Positions 21,062 through 33,789 of a DNA stretch of 64,000 bases are shown piece after piece; position 1 is the stretch's first letter; each line of letters opens with the position of its first letter. Source of the DNA: Zeugodacus cucurbitae (lineage: Eukaryota > Arthropoda > Insecta > Diptera > Tephritidae). Below the pieces are notes generated by a model. That model saw only the letters and a program-made list of their open reading frames with translations, was not told the DNA's origin and ran no database searches. The position numbers and the translations under genes were made by a program. Location of the stretch: the NCBI RefSeq assembly GCF_028554725.1, contig NC_071671.1:27280001-27344000 (forward strand), in the 5' to 3' direction.

Positions 21062-23368
21062 TGGAAAGACATAGCCATTAAATGGATTTCGAAAAGTTTA
21101 TTTTTTTTGTTGCTTCGTTCTCCATATTTCCTATGTAATTATGCATATGCATATGCATAAACGTAAACATATTGTTTATCCCTAAAATGTTAGCATTACG
21201 GCTGACCGATGTTTCATTTGTTAACTAGTGTACTGGTTGCGTTATATAGACGTAGTTATATATTATTACATACAATAAATAAATACACACGCATACACAT
21301 ACTTGACATTTATGTATACATACATACGCGAACAACATCCATTTATACATACATATACGTTCATGGTTAAAAAAAAAAGTTTTTGGTGTGTACATAGAAA
21401 CTCAAATGTAACGTATTTTATATACTATACATATTTATGCGTAGCCTTAACATATACTTTTCTAATATATATCGTATATATTTTTTTGAGTTTGTTTAAA
21501 ACATATATAACCTTGTTTTTATATCTTTAAATTTAAAGAACTCGATACATTTTCATTCAACATTTATCCATAAATAATACGCGTTGCTGCTGAAAATTTA
21601 TAACATAATATTAATAATATTTTTGAAACTCTAAAAGAGTGTTAATAATCTCAATATGCAAATATGCTACAACAATACATAGTTATTATTACATTATGGT
21701 TGATATACTGTATTTCCACTTTTTTTTTTGTTTGCGTTCCTTAAAAAGTGTTATGCTACAAGTAGTTAAGGGAGAAATATTATGACAACAGAATATGTCT
21801 AACAATCGTAAAGAAAACACTTTCACGTGTGGCATAACATTTATACAGTAATGCAATTCAACATGTGTACATCAATATTTTTTTGGAAAAACTGTAATTT
21901 TTTATTATTAACGTTATTGCTGTATTACGGCGAACGGCGCACTATTTTTTTAAACATATATGTATATCTATATACATACATACATACTTATATTATTTAA
22001 ATTTGAAGTTTGTTATGTTTATCTAAAATGAATATGATTTTTATTCATTTATTATACATATTTATTCAAGTTTCTAAACAAATTATAAGTCAAATAATAA
22101 CAGCACGTGGCAATTAGATTACAAATAAAGCAAGAAACTAATATAAATATTGAAAAAAGAAGAAGTAAAATAATACAAATTTATGCCTCAATATGCTAAA
22201 AGAAAAGCTGTGTCAAAAGGTGTGCAAACCATTAAAGTGTTTGTATATAAATAAGGGAAGCTAACTTTTTTGAGTGCGTAAATTTGGCGAATTGCCATGT
22301 TCATATACATACATACATACATACATAAATATATATATATATAAATACCTTTATGAGGATGCCTCTGTAAAGAAATATAATAATAAATGCATACTAATAA
22401 TTGATTTAAATGAAGAAAGCTAAATATTTCAAGTTTAACTAGCATTATAAGTATTTATAACAAAAGATAATCTCATGTACGAATAATCGTTGAATTAAAA
22501 ATGGAAATTAAATCTCAAAGTAATAATAAATATACACACACATAACAAAATGCTTAAGCATGTCGCTAAGAAAGAATTTATTGCAAAATTAATGCAAACA
22601 CAACCCTTGAAGTACACTTTCTGGAACCTAAAAGCATATGCTAACAACCTAAACAGCACTCGTTAAGGGTGGTACAACTTATGGTTGGAATTATGGAATT
22701 TTAATCATACACATTACTATTATACAAACCATTTATAGACTTTAATTGGAAAGTAAAACTACGTAAATACCATAAAAATAAAACCAAGTGCTTACATGTT
22801 GGGTTGAACTGGTATGGAGGGTATGGTCCGTTAAAACTACGGCAAACTATGTTTAGAGGCAATAAACGTTAAACTTTTCGTACTGCTGCCTTCAATATAC
22901 TGATTAATAATCACAGTAAAACATTTAGTTTTAAATTATTTTACTAATTTGAAAAAATTTACAAACGTTTCAGTATTTGTCGGATATTTACGGTTATGCT
23001 TCCGGCAACTGTCTTTTCACACTCTTCTCTAATTTATTGTGAATAAATTCTTTCACAATTGGCAAACAAATTCATTCACAATGAATAAAAGCTGAAAGCT
23101 CATTTCGTTAAGTATAAAATATTATTACACCGCATGTACCGTATGTGTGCTAAAAAAACAAATATCCAATTTTTTTTAAATATAAAGTTGTTTAAATAAA
23201 ATTTAAGCAGTCAACTAATTATGCTATGCTAAAATTTCTTGCAAACAACCTTGTGCAGTAACAGCTGGTCACCTTACAATACATACCCGGCAAAACGTCG
23301 CAATTTTGCATTTTATTTTGTTGTGACTTGTTTTTGAATTGTTGTGAAATTTTGCGCCTCTCTAAAAA
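21062..23368. other. spacer between KH gene C and rad50
   Basis: 2.3 kb of AT-rich DNA. The first part is presumably the 3' UTR of KH gene C (AATAAA at 21274). The last few hundred bases should hold the rad50 promoter and 5' UTR. CATA microsatellites occur near 21310-21350, 21970 and 22305-22345. I see no gene. Confidence 0.5.
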
Positions 23369-26300
23369 ATGTCCACTATTGAAAAATTATCCATACAAGG
23401 AATACGGAGTTTTGGTTCCAATTCGGAGGATGTTCAGGTAAGCACAACATTGTTGAAAATATAGCTTAAAAGCTACAAAATCCGTGATATTTGGTTGTAT
23501 TATGAGCTGTCGCTTTTGTTAAACTTGCTTTAAGTATGTATGTATTTATTAAACATATATTAAAATTTCATTAGACGATAACATTTTCGTCGCCGGTGTC
23601 ACTGATCGTGGGTGAAAATGGTTGTGGCAAGACGACTATAATAGAGTGCCTTAAATATGGACTCACTGGTGAAGTGCCGCCTGGTGGTGATCATGGACGC
23701 AGCTTTGTGCATGATCCAAAAATATTTAATCAAGCTGGCACTTTGGGTCAAATCAAATTGGAAGTTAGTAATATACAAGGAAAACGCCTATCCGTTTGTC
23801 GCTCTATGAAAATATCGAATAAACGTGGTAAATATTCATTTGAAACACTAGATGCGACTATGAACTATATAGATAGTAAAGGTGATGGCAAAGGCACTAC
23901 GAATTCCATTAGTAAGCGTTGTGTTGATGTCGATGTGGCTATGTGTCAGTTTATGGGTAAGTTGACCGACACATTTATTGAAAAGTATGAAAAGTGTTTT
24001 GATTATTCTTTTTCGCAGGTGTGTCTAAAGCTATAATCAATAATGTGTTGTTTTGTCATCAAGAGAATTCAAGTTGGCCATTGGATGAGTCGAAAAAGTT
24101 GAAAGATAAATTCGATGCCATATTCGGTATAACCGAATTTAATAAAACAATCGAGCGTATAATCAAAATGCGCAAAGAGGAAGCTGAAAATTTAAAAGTC
24201 AAAGGTACAAGATTTTATACTTTTGTAAGCTATACGTTTTTTATATGCTGGGTATTATAAACATTTAACTTTTTCTTTTGCTTAAAAATATTCAACAGAG
24301 ACGCATTTACTCTTTCTTGCACATTTAAAGCAAGAAATGGATGATAAATCGCTAACTTTGAAGAAGGCACAAGAGAAGTGTGCAACTATAGAACAAGAGT
24401 GCGAGCGTTGTGAGGAAGAAATGAAGCCAATCGAAGCACGTCTGCTGGAGATACGCAACGTCGAATATGATGTCGGCAAGCATCAAGCGAAAAAGGTTGA
24501 AATCGAAACCGAGTAAGTACAATTAAAAATACAATTTTATTCATAACAGTTAATACAATTAACTAATGCAGACAGAAGAACTGCCAGGAGCAAATATTGG
24601 CTTTGAGCAGCAATATAAAAGTGCCATTCGAAGGTAGCCGCGAGGAGTTAGAACAAGAAATTAATGATTTCGCACAGAAAATGCTTGAGAAGCGTCAACG
24701 GCGAAATGTGTTGGACAAAAAGGTGGATGCGCTGAGGCAAGAAGAAAAAACTTTACAAAGAAACTATACAGATTTGGATAAAAAACGCATACTGCTGATG
24801 CAGCAACGGCAAAAGGAACAAGAATGCATTTCGAAACGTGCCGAACAATTGAAAACACTCTGTCAACAGTTGGGTATTACACTCACCGAAGATTTAGAAT
24901 TTCAACCTGAAAGTGTGCCTGCGGTATTGGAAAAAGTGGAAAATTCATTGCTAAATAAAGAGTGCAGTATTACGGAAAGCGTGGCGCAAACCGATAAAGC
25001 GGATAGTGAACGGCAGCGTGAAATAGACACACAACGTGTGGAACTCACTAAAGTGGAAGAAGGCATTGTGACATATGAAAAACAGAAGAAACTCAATGAA
25101 AAAGAATTGAGCACAATTACCAAAGAGATTGCCGAAATCGAGACGTCTGCGCAGCGTATAAAAGTTTTAACCGAAAATATAGAACGTCTTATCAAAATGA
25201 TGGACGAAATGAATGGTAAATGCAATCAGGAAACACTGCGTGCTGACATAGCTGAGAAAAAGGCAAAAATTGTGAAATTGCAAGAGCAATTTCGTGAATT
25301 AGACGAGCGTCTAACCAAATTGAATATGTTGTCCAAGTTGATGGCTGAGATTACGTTGAAACAAAAAGAGTTGGACAAGAAAGAGCAGGATGTGAAACGC
25401 GTAAAAGGCAAGCACGCCGATAACTTTAAGAAACTGCTCAGCCGGCCGGTGGAAAGCAATTATAAGCGTGCCATACAATTGTGCAGCGAAAAGTTGCGTG
25501 ATAATATTAAGGAGTTAAATGGGAAATCCAATAAATTGCAATTGGCCCAACAGTCGTGTGAGATAAAACGTAAAAATCTGAAAGCAGAATTAGTGAAATT
25601 AGAAAAAGAATTGGAAGAGTCAAAGGAGAAAGTTTACGAAGCGTGTCATGCCGCAACATACGAGGATACGCTGGCTAAAAGCAAAGCGGCAATGGCGAAA
25701 TATCAATTAGAGCATGGCGCCTTACGCTCTGCCGAGGCCATGTACAAAAAGTTAGTGGTCATTTTGTAATTGTAACATTTATACTGACTTTTGTATTTAC
25801 AAATTATTTACAGATACATAGAAAAGGTCACAGAGGAGCCATGTTGTCCGCTATGCCATAAAGATATGACTGATAATGAGGCAAGTTAATATAATTAGAA
25901 ATTAATAGATATATTTTGGTTTAAATATAATTTTTAATTTTATGCTCAAAGGCCACCGATATCACCATGGAATTATCAGATGAGATAAGTCGCTTGCCAG
26001 AGAATATAAAACGCACAGAAAAACTGTTGAAAGCAGAGCAGAAGCGATATGAAAATCTATTGCACATAAAATCGGTCGTAGAGACAGTCGCTAAACTGGA
26101 AGCAGACATTCCGAAGAAAAAACAAGAACTCAGCAGCATAGAAGAGAAGTTGGCGGAATGTGTAGAGGAACGCGAATCACTACAAATGCTGCTGGCTGAG
26201 CCGACAACTTCTTTGGAGTTGGCTGATTCGATGATGGGCGATGTCTCACTGCTGGATGAGGCTATGAAGGAGATTACGCGTTTGAAAAATGATATTGCGC

Positions 26301-29300
26301 AATTGAATGTGAGTACAAAGGAAAAAAATACGAATTATAAAAAACAAAATTAAATAAAAAAATAAAAATTAAAAAAATATTAAACAAAAAATAAACAAAA
26401 AAAAATATTAAATAATAAATAAAATAAGAAAATTAAAAAAATTAATAAAAAATAATTATTAAAAAAAATACAAAATTAATAAATAAAAAATAAACAAAAA
26501 AATATTAAATAAATAAAATTATCAAATTAAAAAAATATAAAAGAAATGATTATTTTAAAAAATAAGAAATCATTAAATTAAAAAATATTAAACAAAAAAT
26601 AAAATGAAAATATTAAGTAAAAAACTGAATTGAAATAAAATAAAAAATAAAGTAATAATAAACAAAAAGACATATTTTACATTTAAAAAATATATTAAAT
26701 AGTAAAATTAAAGAAAAAATATTAATATATATTATACAACAAATGAAAAAAATAATACATAAAAAAAATAAAGAAATTATCAAATTAAAAAAATATAAAA
26801 GAAATGATTATTTTAAAAAATAAGAAATCATTAAATTAAAAAATATTAAACAAAAAATAAAATGAAAATATTAAATAAAAAACTGAATTGAAATAAAATA
26901 AAAAATAAAGTAATAATAAACAAAAAGACATATTTTACATTTAAAAAATATATTAAATAGTAAAATTAAAGAAAAAATATTAATATATATTATACAACAA
27001 ATGAAAAAAATAATACATAAAAAAATAAAGATACAAAATAAAAAAACAATAAAATAAAAATTATTAAATAAAAAAAAGCAATTAATAAAAAAATATATTA
27101 AATAAAAAATAAAAAAAAAATTAAATAATAAATAAAATTATAAAATAAAAATAAAATAAAAAATGTAAAGAAAAAATTATAAAAAAGAAATACAATTATT
27201 AAATGAAAAAATATTAAATAGAAATTAAAAAAATAAAACTATTAAATAAAAGATAAATAAAATAATATTAAATAAAAGAAATTATTAAATAAAAAAAAAA
27301 ATTTAAATAAGAAATAAATAAATGTATTTAATAACATATAAAAAAATTATTTAATAAAAAAAATAAATTGAATAAAAAATATATTAAGTAAAAAATAAAA
27401 TAGTAGTATTAATTTAAAAAAATATATATATTTATTAAAAAGTAAAAACAAGTAAAATAAAAGAAGTTATTAAATATAAATCAAATAAAAAAATATTAAA
27501 TAAAAACTAACTATAAAATATAAAATAAAATAAAATAAAATTGTTAAATAAAATAAAAAAAATTAATTAAAAATAATTATTAAACATATTAAAAATAATT
27601 ATTTGTTTATTTTATTTAACAATTTTATTTTATTTTATATTTTTTAGTTAGTTTTTATTTAATATTTTTTTAATTAAAAATAATTATTTTTTTATTTTAT
27701 TTAACAATTTTAGTTTATATTTAGTTTTTATTTAATATTTTTTTAAATAATTAATATTAATTAAAAATAATAATTTTTTTTTTGAAATACATTCTATTTT
27801 TCAATGTATCACAGACAAGATTACCAGCCGACTTTGAGTCCGATGTCAATATAGAGGAACTGCAAATGACTAAAGCAGGCGTATCTGAAGAACTGGATAC
27901 TGAACGCCATAAGTTAGAGGAGACACAGGCGAATCTCGAGAAAATCGTAAATACTTTGAATAAAATGCAAGAAAAGAAGAACGCGTAAGTACAAAAGCAA
28001 ACAAAATTTGTGAAATAAACAAAACCATACACCACCATCAATATCTCTCCTAACACGCAGTTATCAAGATGAACGCCTAAAACTGCAAGAAGGCCAACAA
28101 TCGTTAGCACAGCTGCAGGAGCGTCAAACCGAATTGAAGAATTTAATTGAGAGCAAAACTGCCGAAATAAAACTACTAACCACGCGACTGCCCACATTGA
28201 AGCAGAAGCTAAATGCCTTAGTAACTGAGAAGAATCGCCTTTTGGAGGCCTCGCGCAAGCGTGTGGCGAAAATGCAAACCGAATTGAATGCATACAAGAA
28301 AATGGACCATGAAATAGAGCGGTGACACGCAAAATTCTAGTTTTATAAACTCGTTGTTTACTTTTTAATGTTTCTTCTTAGCTTAACTAAGGAAGTGCTT
28401 GAATTTCAAACGCTAAATCTAGTTGCGGAAATTGCAGAATTGAAGGAGTCCATAAAGACGTGCAAAGCGCAGCTTGAAAAGAAGGTATAATTGTAATAAA
28501 TATGTTTGATTTAAGTTAATTGCTTAAAATAAAATTTTAAGTTTAGCGATTTTTTTTGTTATGATTCTAATCAATTATTTTTTTGTTTTTAACTTTTGTA
28601 TGTATATTTTTATTCTTTTATATTTTTATGTATATTTTTTATTTTTTTTATATATTTTTTTAATATATTCTTTTTATTTGTTTTTTAATTGTTCTTTATA
28701 TTTTTCATTGGATTTTTTTAAATAATCTTTTTTAATTAAAAAAAATATTTTAATTAAAAAATTGAAATTTATTTTCTAATTAAAAAAAATTTATATTTTT
28801 TTTGTTTATATTTTTTTATTCCTCTTTTTATTTTTTATTTTTTTATATATTTTTTAGTGTTTTTTTATACTTTTTTAATATTTTTTTAAATTTTAAAAAA
28901 ATTTTTTAATTATTATTTTTTGAAAATTTTTTTTATATATTTTCTTTATATTTATTAAATATTTTTTATACTTTTTATATTTATTTTTTTTTTAATTTTT
29001 ATATATTTATATATATTTTTTATTTTTTTATATTTTTATGTATATTTTTTATTTTTTTATATTTTTATGTATATATTTTATTTTTTTATATTTTTATGTA
29101 TATTTTTTAATTTTTTTTTTTATTTTTTTTTATGGAATTTTTTTAAATAATCTTTTTTAATAAAAAAAAAATATTTTAATTAAAAAATTGAAATTTATTT
29201 TTTAATTTAAAAAAAATTTATTTTTTTTGTTTATATTTTTTTTGTATTCCTTTTTTAATTTTTTATTTTTTTATATATTTTTTATTGTTTTTTATACTTT

Positions 29301-30524
29301 TTTAATATTTTTTTAAATTAAAAAAATTTTTTTTTATTATTATTTTTTGAAATATTTAAAAAATTTTTTTTTTTATATTTTCTTTATATTTATTAAATAT
29401 TTTTTATACTTTTTATATTTATTTGTTTTTTAATTTTTATATATTATTGTATATTTTTATATTTTTGTTTTTAATTTTATATATATATATATTTTTTATT
29501 TGATTTTGAAAATTTTTTTTAGACCGAAGAAATTTTAAAAACATCAAATGAACTCGAAGCGGTCAAAACCGAGTGCTTACAACAAGAAACGCTCGAACGT
29601 GATTTGAAGGATAACCGTGAATTGAAGCTATTGCAGGATAAAAAGGCGAGTATTGATGTGCGGGTACAAGCTATTACCAAGCAATTGGGAAAAATGGATT
29701 TCCCAAAGTTATCACTGGAAAAGAACACATTGATTAAGCAACGTGAAAAGGGTACACAAACATTAAATACAAATACCAACATTAATTTTCACACATAAAC
29801 ACAACACATTACAGGCACCGAGCGCAAGGGTGAATTAATCGGCAAAATTGGTGAGGTTAAAGGTCAAATTAAAAAATTAGAAAGCGAAATTGACGAACCC
29901 AAATATAAGAATTCACTTGAGAATTATCGTCGTGCCTTCTACGAAGTAGACACATGCAAACAACTGATTAAGGACTTGGGTGAGAGTCGCATCAGTTTGG
30001 AGTGGTCACTCATGCAGTTTCATGCTGAGAAAATGCAACGTATTAATCGGCTTATACGCGAGTATTGGCGTCTAATTTATCGTGGCAACGACATTGACTA
30101 CATACAAATACAAACCGATGAGGTGGATCTGAATGCGAATGCCGATCGGCGACGCAACTACAATTATCGTGTTATGCAATCGAAGAATGGCTCTGAGATT
30201 GAAATGCGTGGCCGTTGTAGTGCCGGTCAACGTGTGCTGGCATCGCTGATTATACGCATGGCATTGGCCGAAACGTTTAGCAGCAATTGTGGTGTGTTGG
30301 CGCTGGATGAGCCGACAACAAATTTGGATCGTAATAATATCCTATCATTGTGTGAGGCCTTGAATCGCATTGTGGACGAGCGGCGTATGCAATCGAATTT
30401 TATGTTGATCATAATTACGCACGATGATGATTTCATATCTACGTTGGGCAAAATAAACAGCTATCATCGTGTATTTCGTAATGATGAATGCAAATCGGTT
30501 ATACGAAAGGTGAAAGTGTCCTAA
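23369..30524 (+). CDS. rad50: Rad50 double-strand-break repair ATPase
   Basis: Twelve exons: 23369-23437, 23575-23956, 24019-24204, 24299-24512, 24572-25750, 25814-25880, 25952-26308, 27815-27984, 28061-28321, 28382-28484, 29523-29751 and 29815-30524. They sum to 3927 nt (1308 aa), the usual Rad50 length. An N-terminal ABC ATPase half has Walker A GENGCGKTT (36-44) and the Q-loop segment NVLFCHQENSSWPLDE. Long coiled coils flank the zinc hook CPLC (688-691). The C-terminal half has the signature SAGQRVLASLIIRMALAETF (SAGQ at 1208), Walker B LALDEPTTNLD and the switch His in IIITHDDDF. Rad50 works with Mre11 and Nbs in the nucleus to tether and process broken DNA ends. All catalytic motifs are intact. 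The intron after the zinc hook needs a GC donor (GAG/GCAAGT), because reading on gives an immediate TAA. Introns 7 (1.5 kb) and 10 (1.0 kb) are filled with low-complexity AT repeats while the others are 57-137 nt. Confidence 0.95.
26309..27814. repeat. rad50 intron 7: A-rich tandem and inverted repeats
   Basis: The intron is almost only A and T on the coding strand. A unit of about 258 bp starting at ATCAAATT (26521) is repeated in direct order at 26779, nearly identically. At 27487-27557 and about 27605-27671 two arms of roughly 70 bp are reverse complements of each other, differing by a few bases and one AAAAT unit, and can form a long hairpin. A third partial copy of the right arm follows near 27685-27740. 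Confidence 0.85.
28485..29522. repeat. rad50 intron 10: T-rich direct repeat
   Basis: The intron is nearly pure T and A on the coding strand. A block starting GGATTTTTTTAAATAATC at 28710 returns at about 29134, an offset near 424 bp, with both copies extending for roughly 280 bp. TATTTTTATGTATATTTTT units are also repeated in tandem at 28615-28635 and 29030-29105. A similar T-rich block lies outside the gene at about 32090-32270. Confidence 0.8.
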
Positions 30525-31859
30525 ATTGAAATGATAATGTTAATACAGCAGTTAAGTTGCACTTTTACTTTGCTATTAATTTCTAATTTATATATTTTTG
30601 AATATAAATATTATATTTAGCAACTATATTCCTATGAAAGATACATTTTTACAGTACTTTGTTTACTTAAACGGCAAAATTGTTACTCTCTCTTATATTA
30701 ATATCTTACTGAATGATTTTTGCTATATTTCCAGTTATTATAATTTCATTGTACCAATTTTCGTCCTTCCGTTTGACTTTGTACCATACATTTCGGTATA
30801 TAAAAGAATTATCTTATTAAAAATCAAGTGCCAAAAAGATGAGATCTTGGTACAGATCTTCCCCTAGTCTCCATGTAGCCATTTAGCCATTATAACGCGT
30901 CTCGTTGTTGTTATGTTAATAATATATGGAGATATAGCGTAACTGTGCTCTAAATCCAGATCCGTGCCGGTTACGTAGACCCTATGGTTCAAGAAAATTA
31001 TGCGAAAATATTTTTTGTAATTGCGAGAGTATTTAGCATTCGGCTGCAGCTGAATTTGACCCCCGTTTTTTATGTTTTAATATTTTATAAATTTGGTTTA
31101 AAAAAATACTTTCAAATCAATATCCATTATTTAAAATTCTGCCGACTCTACGAAACACAATTGAATTAGTTTTCTATGTTTTTGTTTTTATTTTTTATTT
31201 ATTTATGTTTTTTTTTTAGTTTTTTTGGTTGGTGTTTTCTCGTTCTTAGTTTCTCAGTTTTTCTTTTATTTAATTTTGCTTTTGTATAGATAAGCCGTTA
31301 ATGTAGTGTGTTTGTTTTTGTTGGTAATTACCTTTACTTTTTTAAGAAAAAAAATGGTAATATTTTTCATAATAATTAATATATGTACTAGTATTATTAT
31401 ATAATTCTTTACATACTATTTTTCAAAAAACAACGATTTTAATTTAGTAATAGACAGACAGATATAGTCTGTTCTAAAATTAAGCGATTTTCTTAATGTC
31501 TTAATACATATAAATGAATAAAATCGGGTCATAAATATTTTATTTTTAAATGTATCAACGTCAGCCACCTGTAGCGTGCTACTGTCTGTCTTGGGAGTAT
31601 ATAATACATGGTCACTTTTAAATATTGTACCGTTTAAAAATTTGTCCACTGGAAATAACTATTGACGAGGTAAAATACTTCAAATGTTACTCATAATGAA
31701 TGATTGAATGTCAAAAAATCTAAGATTTATTTTCAAAAGATCATTTGATTTTCTACTATTCCGTTGAACATCGCCTTAGGGAGAAGACTTCAGCAATAAC
31801 CTGGATACCCAAAATCCTGTCCTCTTCTAAAGTAGTATAGTAGAACGCTGTACTCTCCC
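30525..31859. other. spacer downstream of rad50
   Basis: Includes the rad50 3' UTR. There is no credible frame: the short ones are Phe/Ile/Tyr-rich and unsupported. The sequence is AT-rich with T runs near 31190-31220. Confidence 0.5.
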
Positions 31860-32720
31860 AATCCTTCTCTCATACTCTCTCTCACATTCTCATACTCACA
31901 CATACTTCAAACTATCTCTGTCACACTTTCACTCTCTCTGTCCTACACTCACTCACGCAATCTATTGCTCACTCTCAATCATTTCTCTCTCCCTCACACA
32001 CATTCATTCCTCTCTCTCAATTAAAAAAAGAAATTTTTATATATTTTTTGTTTATATGTGTTTTTATATATTTATTTTTTAATTTATATATTTTTTAATG
32101 TTTTTTTTTATAATTTTTTAATGTTTTTTAAATACTTTTTTAATATTTTTTTAGTTTTAAAAATTTTTTTATTATTATTTTATGAAATATTTTTTAATTA
32201 AATTTTTTTATATATATTTACTTTATATTTTTAAATATTTTTTTATACTTTTTTGTATTTTTTTTTTTAATCTATCGTTCACTCTCACTCATTTCTCTCT
32301 CTATTTCTCTCACTCATTTCTCTCACTCATTTCTCTCTCTATTTCTCTCACTCATTTCTCTCACTTATTTCTCTCACTCATTTTTCTCACTCATTTCTCT
32401 CTCACACTCATTTCTCTCTTTCATTTCTCTCTCACACTCATTTCTCTCTCTCTCACACACTCATTTCTCTCTCTCTCACACTCATTTCTCTCTCTATCTC
32501 ACTCATTTCTCTCTCACACTCATTTCTCTCTCACACTCATTTCTCTCTCTCTCACACACTCATTTCTCTCTCTCTCACACACTCATTTCTCTCTCTCTCA
32601 CACACTCATTTCTCTCTCACACTCATTTCTCTCTCTCTCACACACTCATTTCTCTCTCTCTCACACACTCATTTCTCTCTCTCTCTCACACTCATTTCTC
32701 TCTATCTCTCACACACATTC

Positions 32721-32761
<41 letters not shown>

Positions 32762-32860
32762 TCACTCTATCGTCTTCTCACTCTCACTTACCATACCGCT
32801 CACTCTCACTAACTCCCTCCCTCCCTCACTCTCTGGTAATTTTTTGTTTTGAAATAAAAT
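31860..32860. repeat. CT-rich minisatellite with embedded T-rich block
   Basis: From about 32270 the plus strand is a run of units like CTCACACTCATTTCTCTCT, with longer pure CT stretches near 32725-32757. A sparser version covers 31860-32015. Between them lies a T-rich block (32020-32270) resembling rad50 intron 10. The 233-codon Ser/Leu/Phe/His frame over this region is only the translated repeat. Confidence 0.9.
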
Positions 32861-33155
32861 TCTCGCCCGTAACCCGACTCTAACTGTTCTAATTCTTTCA
32901 TTTCAATCGAACATCTGTCAATTGACGTCTAATTCGTAAGAGTCATAACGTAACCAAAGTAAACAAACATATTTACTAACGTAACATAATAAAAATAGTA
33001 AGAAGAGTGCTGTAGTTGTAATTTTACAAATATTGACAAAGTTACCTTATCTTTCGAGAGCAACTGTATCAATAACATTCGCGACGCAAATACTCACTCC
33101 ATTGTGCGACCCCGTTCCGTACTAATTTAGTTACGCAAATTCATACACCTCTCGC

Positions 33156-33192
33156 TATAAATATTCGCAATATCGCCATTGATATCCTCAGT
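33156..33192 (+). promoter_or_regulatory. TATA box and initiator of the small secreted-peptide gene
   Basis: TATAAATA lies at 33156-33163 and an arthropod initiator TCAGT at 33188-33192, a spacing of about 32-34 bp from TATA to the presumed +1 A at 33190. This is a textbook insect core promoter. It is placed 88 bp upstream of the peptide start codon. Confidence 0.75.
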
Positions 33193-33277
33193 ACTTATCG
33201 GGTTATTGCAACCAAGCAGTCTTAAGTTGACAGTATTCAACGGTATATAGAACGAAGTTAAAAATCAGCAACAAAAC

Positions 33278-33445
33278 ATGAAGTCATCTATGTTATTCGT
33301 TTCGTTATTGCTGATCGCCACTTTGCTACTGGTCAGAGTGCCTGAAGCAGAATCGACAATAATTCTATTGCTTTGTGCTCTACGATCACCATTATGTCCG
33401 TTCACTACAACTACAACCACAACGGCAGCTCCTAGTGGTTCCTAA
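33278..33445 (+). CDS. 55-aa secreted Thr-rich small peptide, unrecognised family
   Basis: The frame runs from ATG at 33278 to TAA at 33443-33445 without introns. The first 20 or so residues are a clear signal peptide (MKSSMLFVSLLLIATLLLVR, then VPEAES as a likely cleavage zone). The mature part of about 30 residues is hydrophobic, has two cysteines seven residues apart (LLLCALRSPLCPF) and ends in a run of seven threonines followed by AAPSGS. A TATA box and initiator sit upstream, the ATG context is ACAAAACATG, and AATAAA signals follow at 33525 and 33559. The layout (tiny single exon, strong TATA promoter, signal peptide, Thr-rich tail) resembles insect glue, cuticle, salivary or seminal-fluid peptide genes. 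I cannot name a family and do not claim a function. It is unrelated in sequence to its neighbours rad50 and pickpocket. Confidence 0.78.
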   Translation: MKSSMLFVSLLLIATLLLVRVPEAESTIILLLCALRSPLCPFTTTTTTTAAPSGS

Positions 33446-33524
33446 GTGTGGACAAAAGGCACCGATATTAAACAGCACAGGATTTTAAAGTACTCAGCTG
33501 TCATTTAATGGAATTGGATATATA

Positions 33525-33564
33525 AATAAAAAAAAAAAACAAATGTAATGCAAATTAAAATAAA
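33525..33564 (+). terminator. polyadenylation signals of the small-peptide gene
   Basis: AATAAA occurs at 33525-33530 and again at 33559-33564, followed by a T/G-rich stretch (GTCTTTAAATGTTAGG). Both are 80-120 bp after the stop codon, a usual distance for a short fly gene. Confidence 0.6.
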
Positions 33565-33789
33565 AGTCTTTAAATGTTAGGTTAGTTAATTATGAACGAA
33601 AAACGCGTTCAAAGTTTCCAGCTGCCAACTGACTGACGCTTCGGACATAACCGTCTTCTAACTGCTGTATCTTTAAAACGACTTCGAATGTCTGAAAATC
33701 ACTTTACTACCGTATTCTAGACATGTTAAGTAAGCAATTTATGATAAAAAAAATAAAATTTATGATCCCATCCCATGGGATGACCCCCT

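Noticed and set aside
24661..25459. Several minus-strand frames of 65-107 codons under rad50
   Set aside because: Antisense shadows of the rad50 coiled-coil exon.
32182..32883. 233-codon plus-strand frame rich in Ser, Leu, Phe and His
   Set aside because: It is only the translation of a CTCACACTCATTTCTCTCT minisatellite; no start context, domain or bias independent of the repeat.
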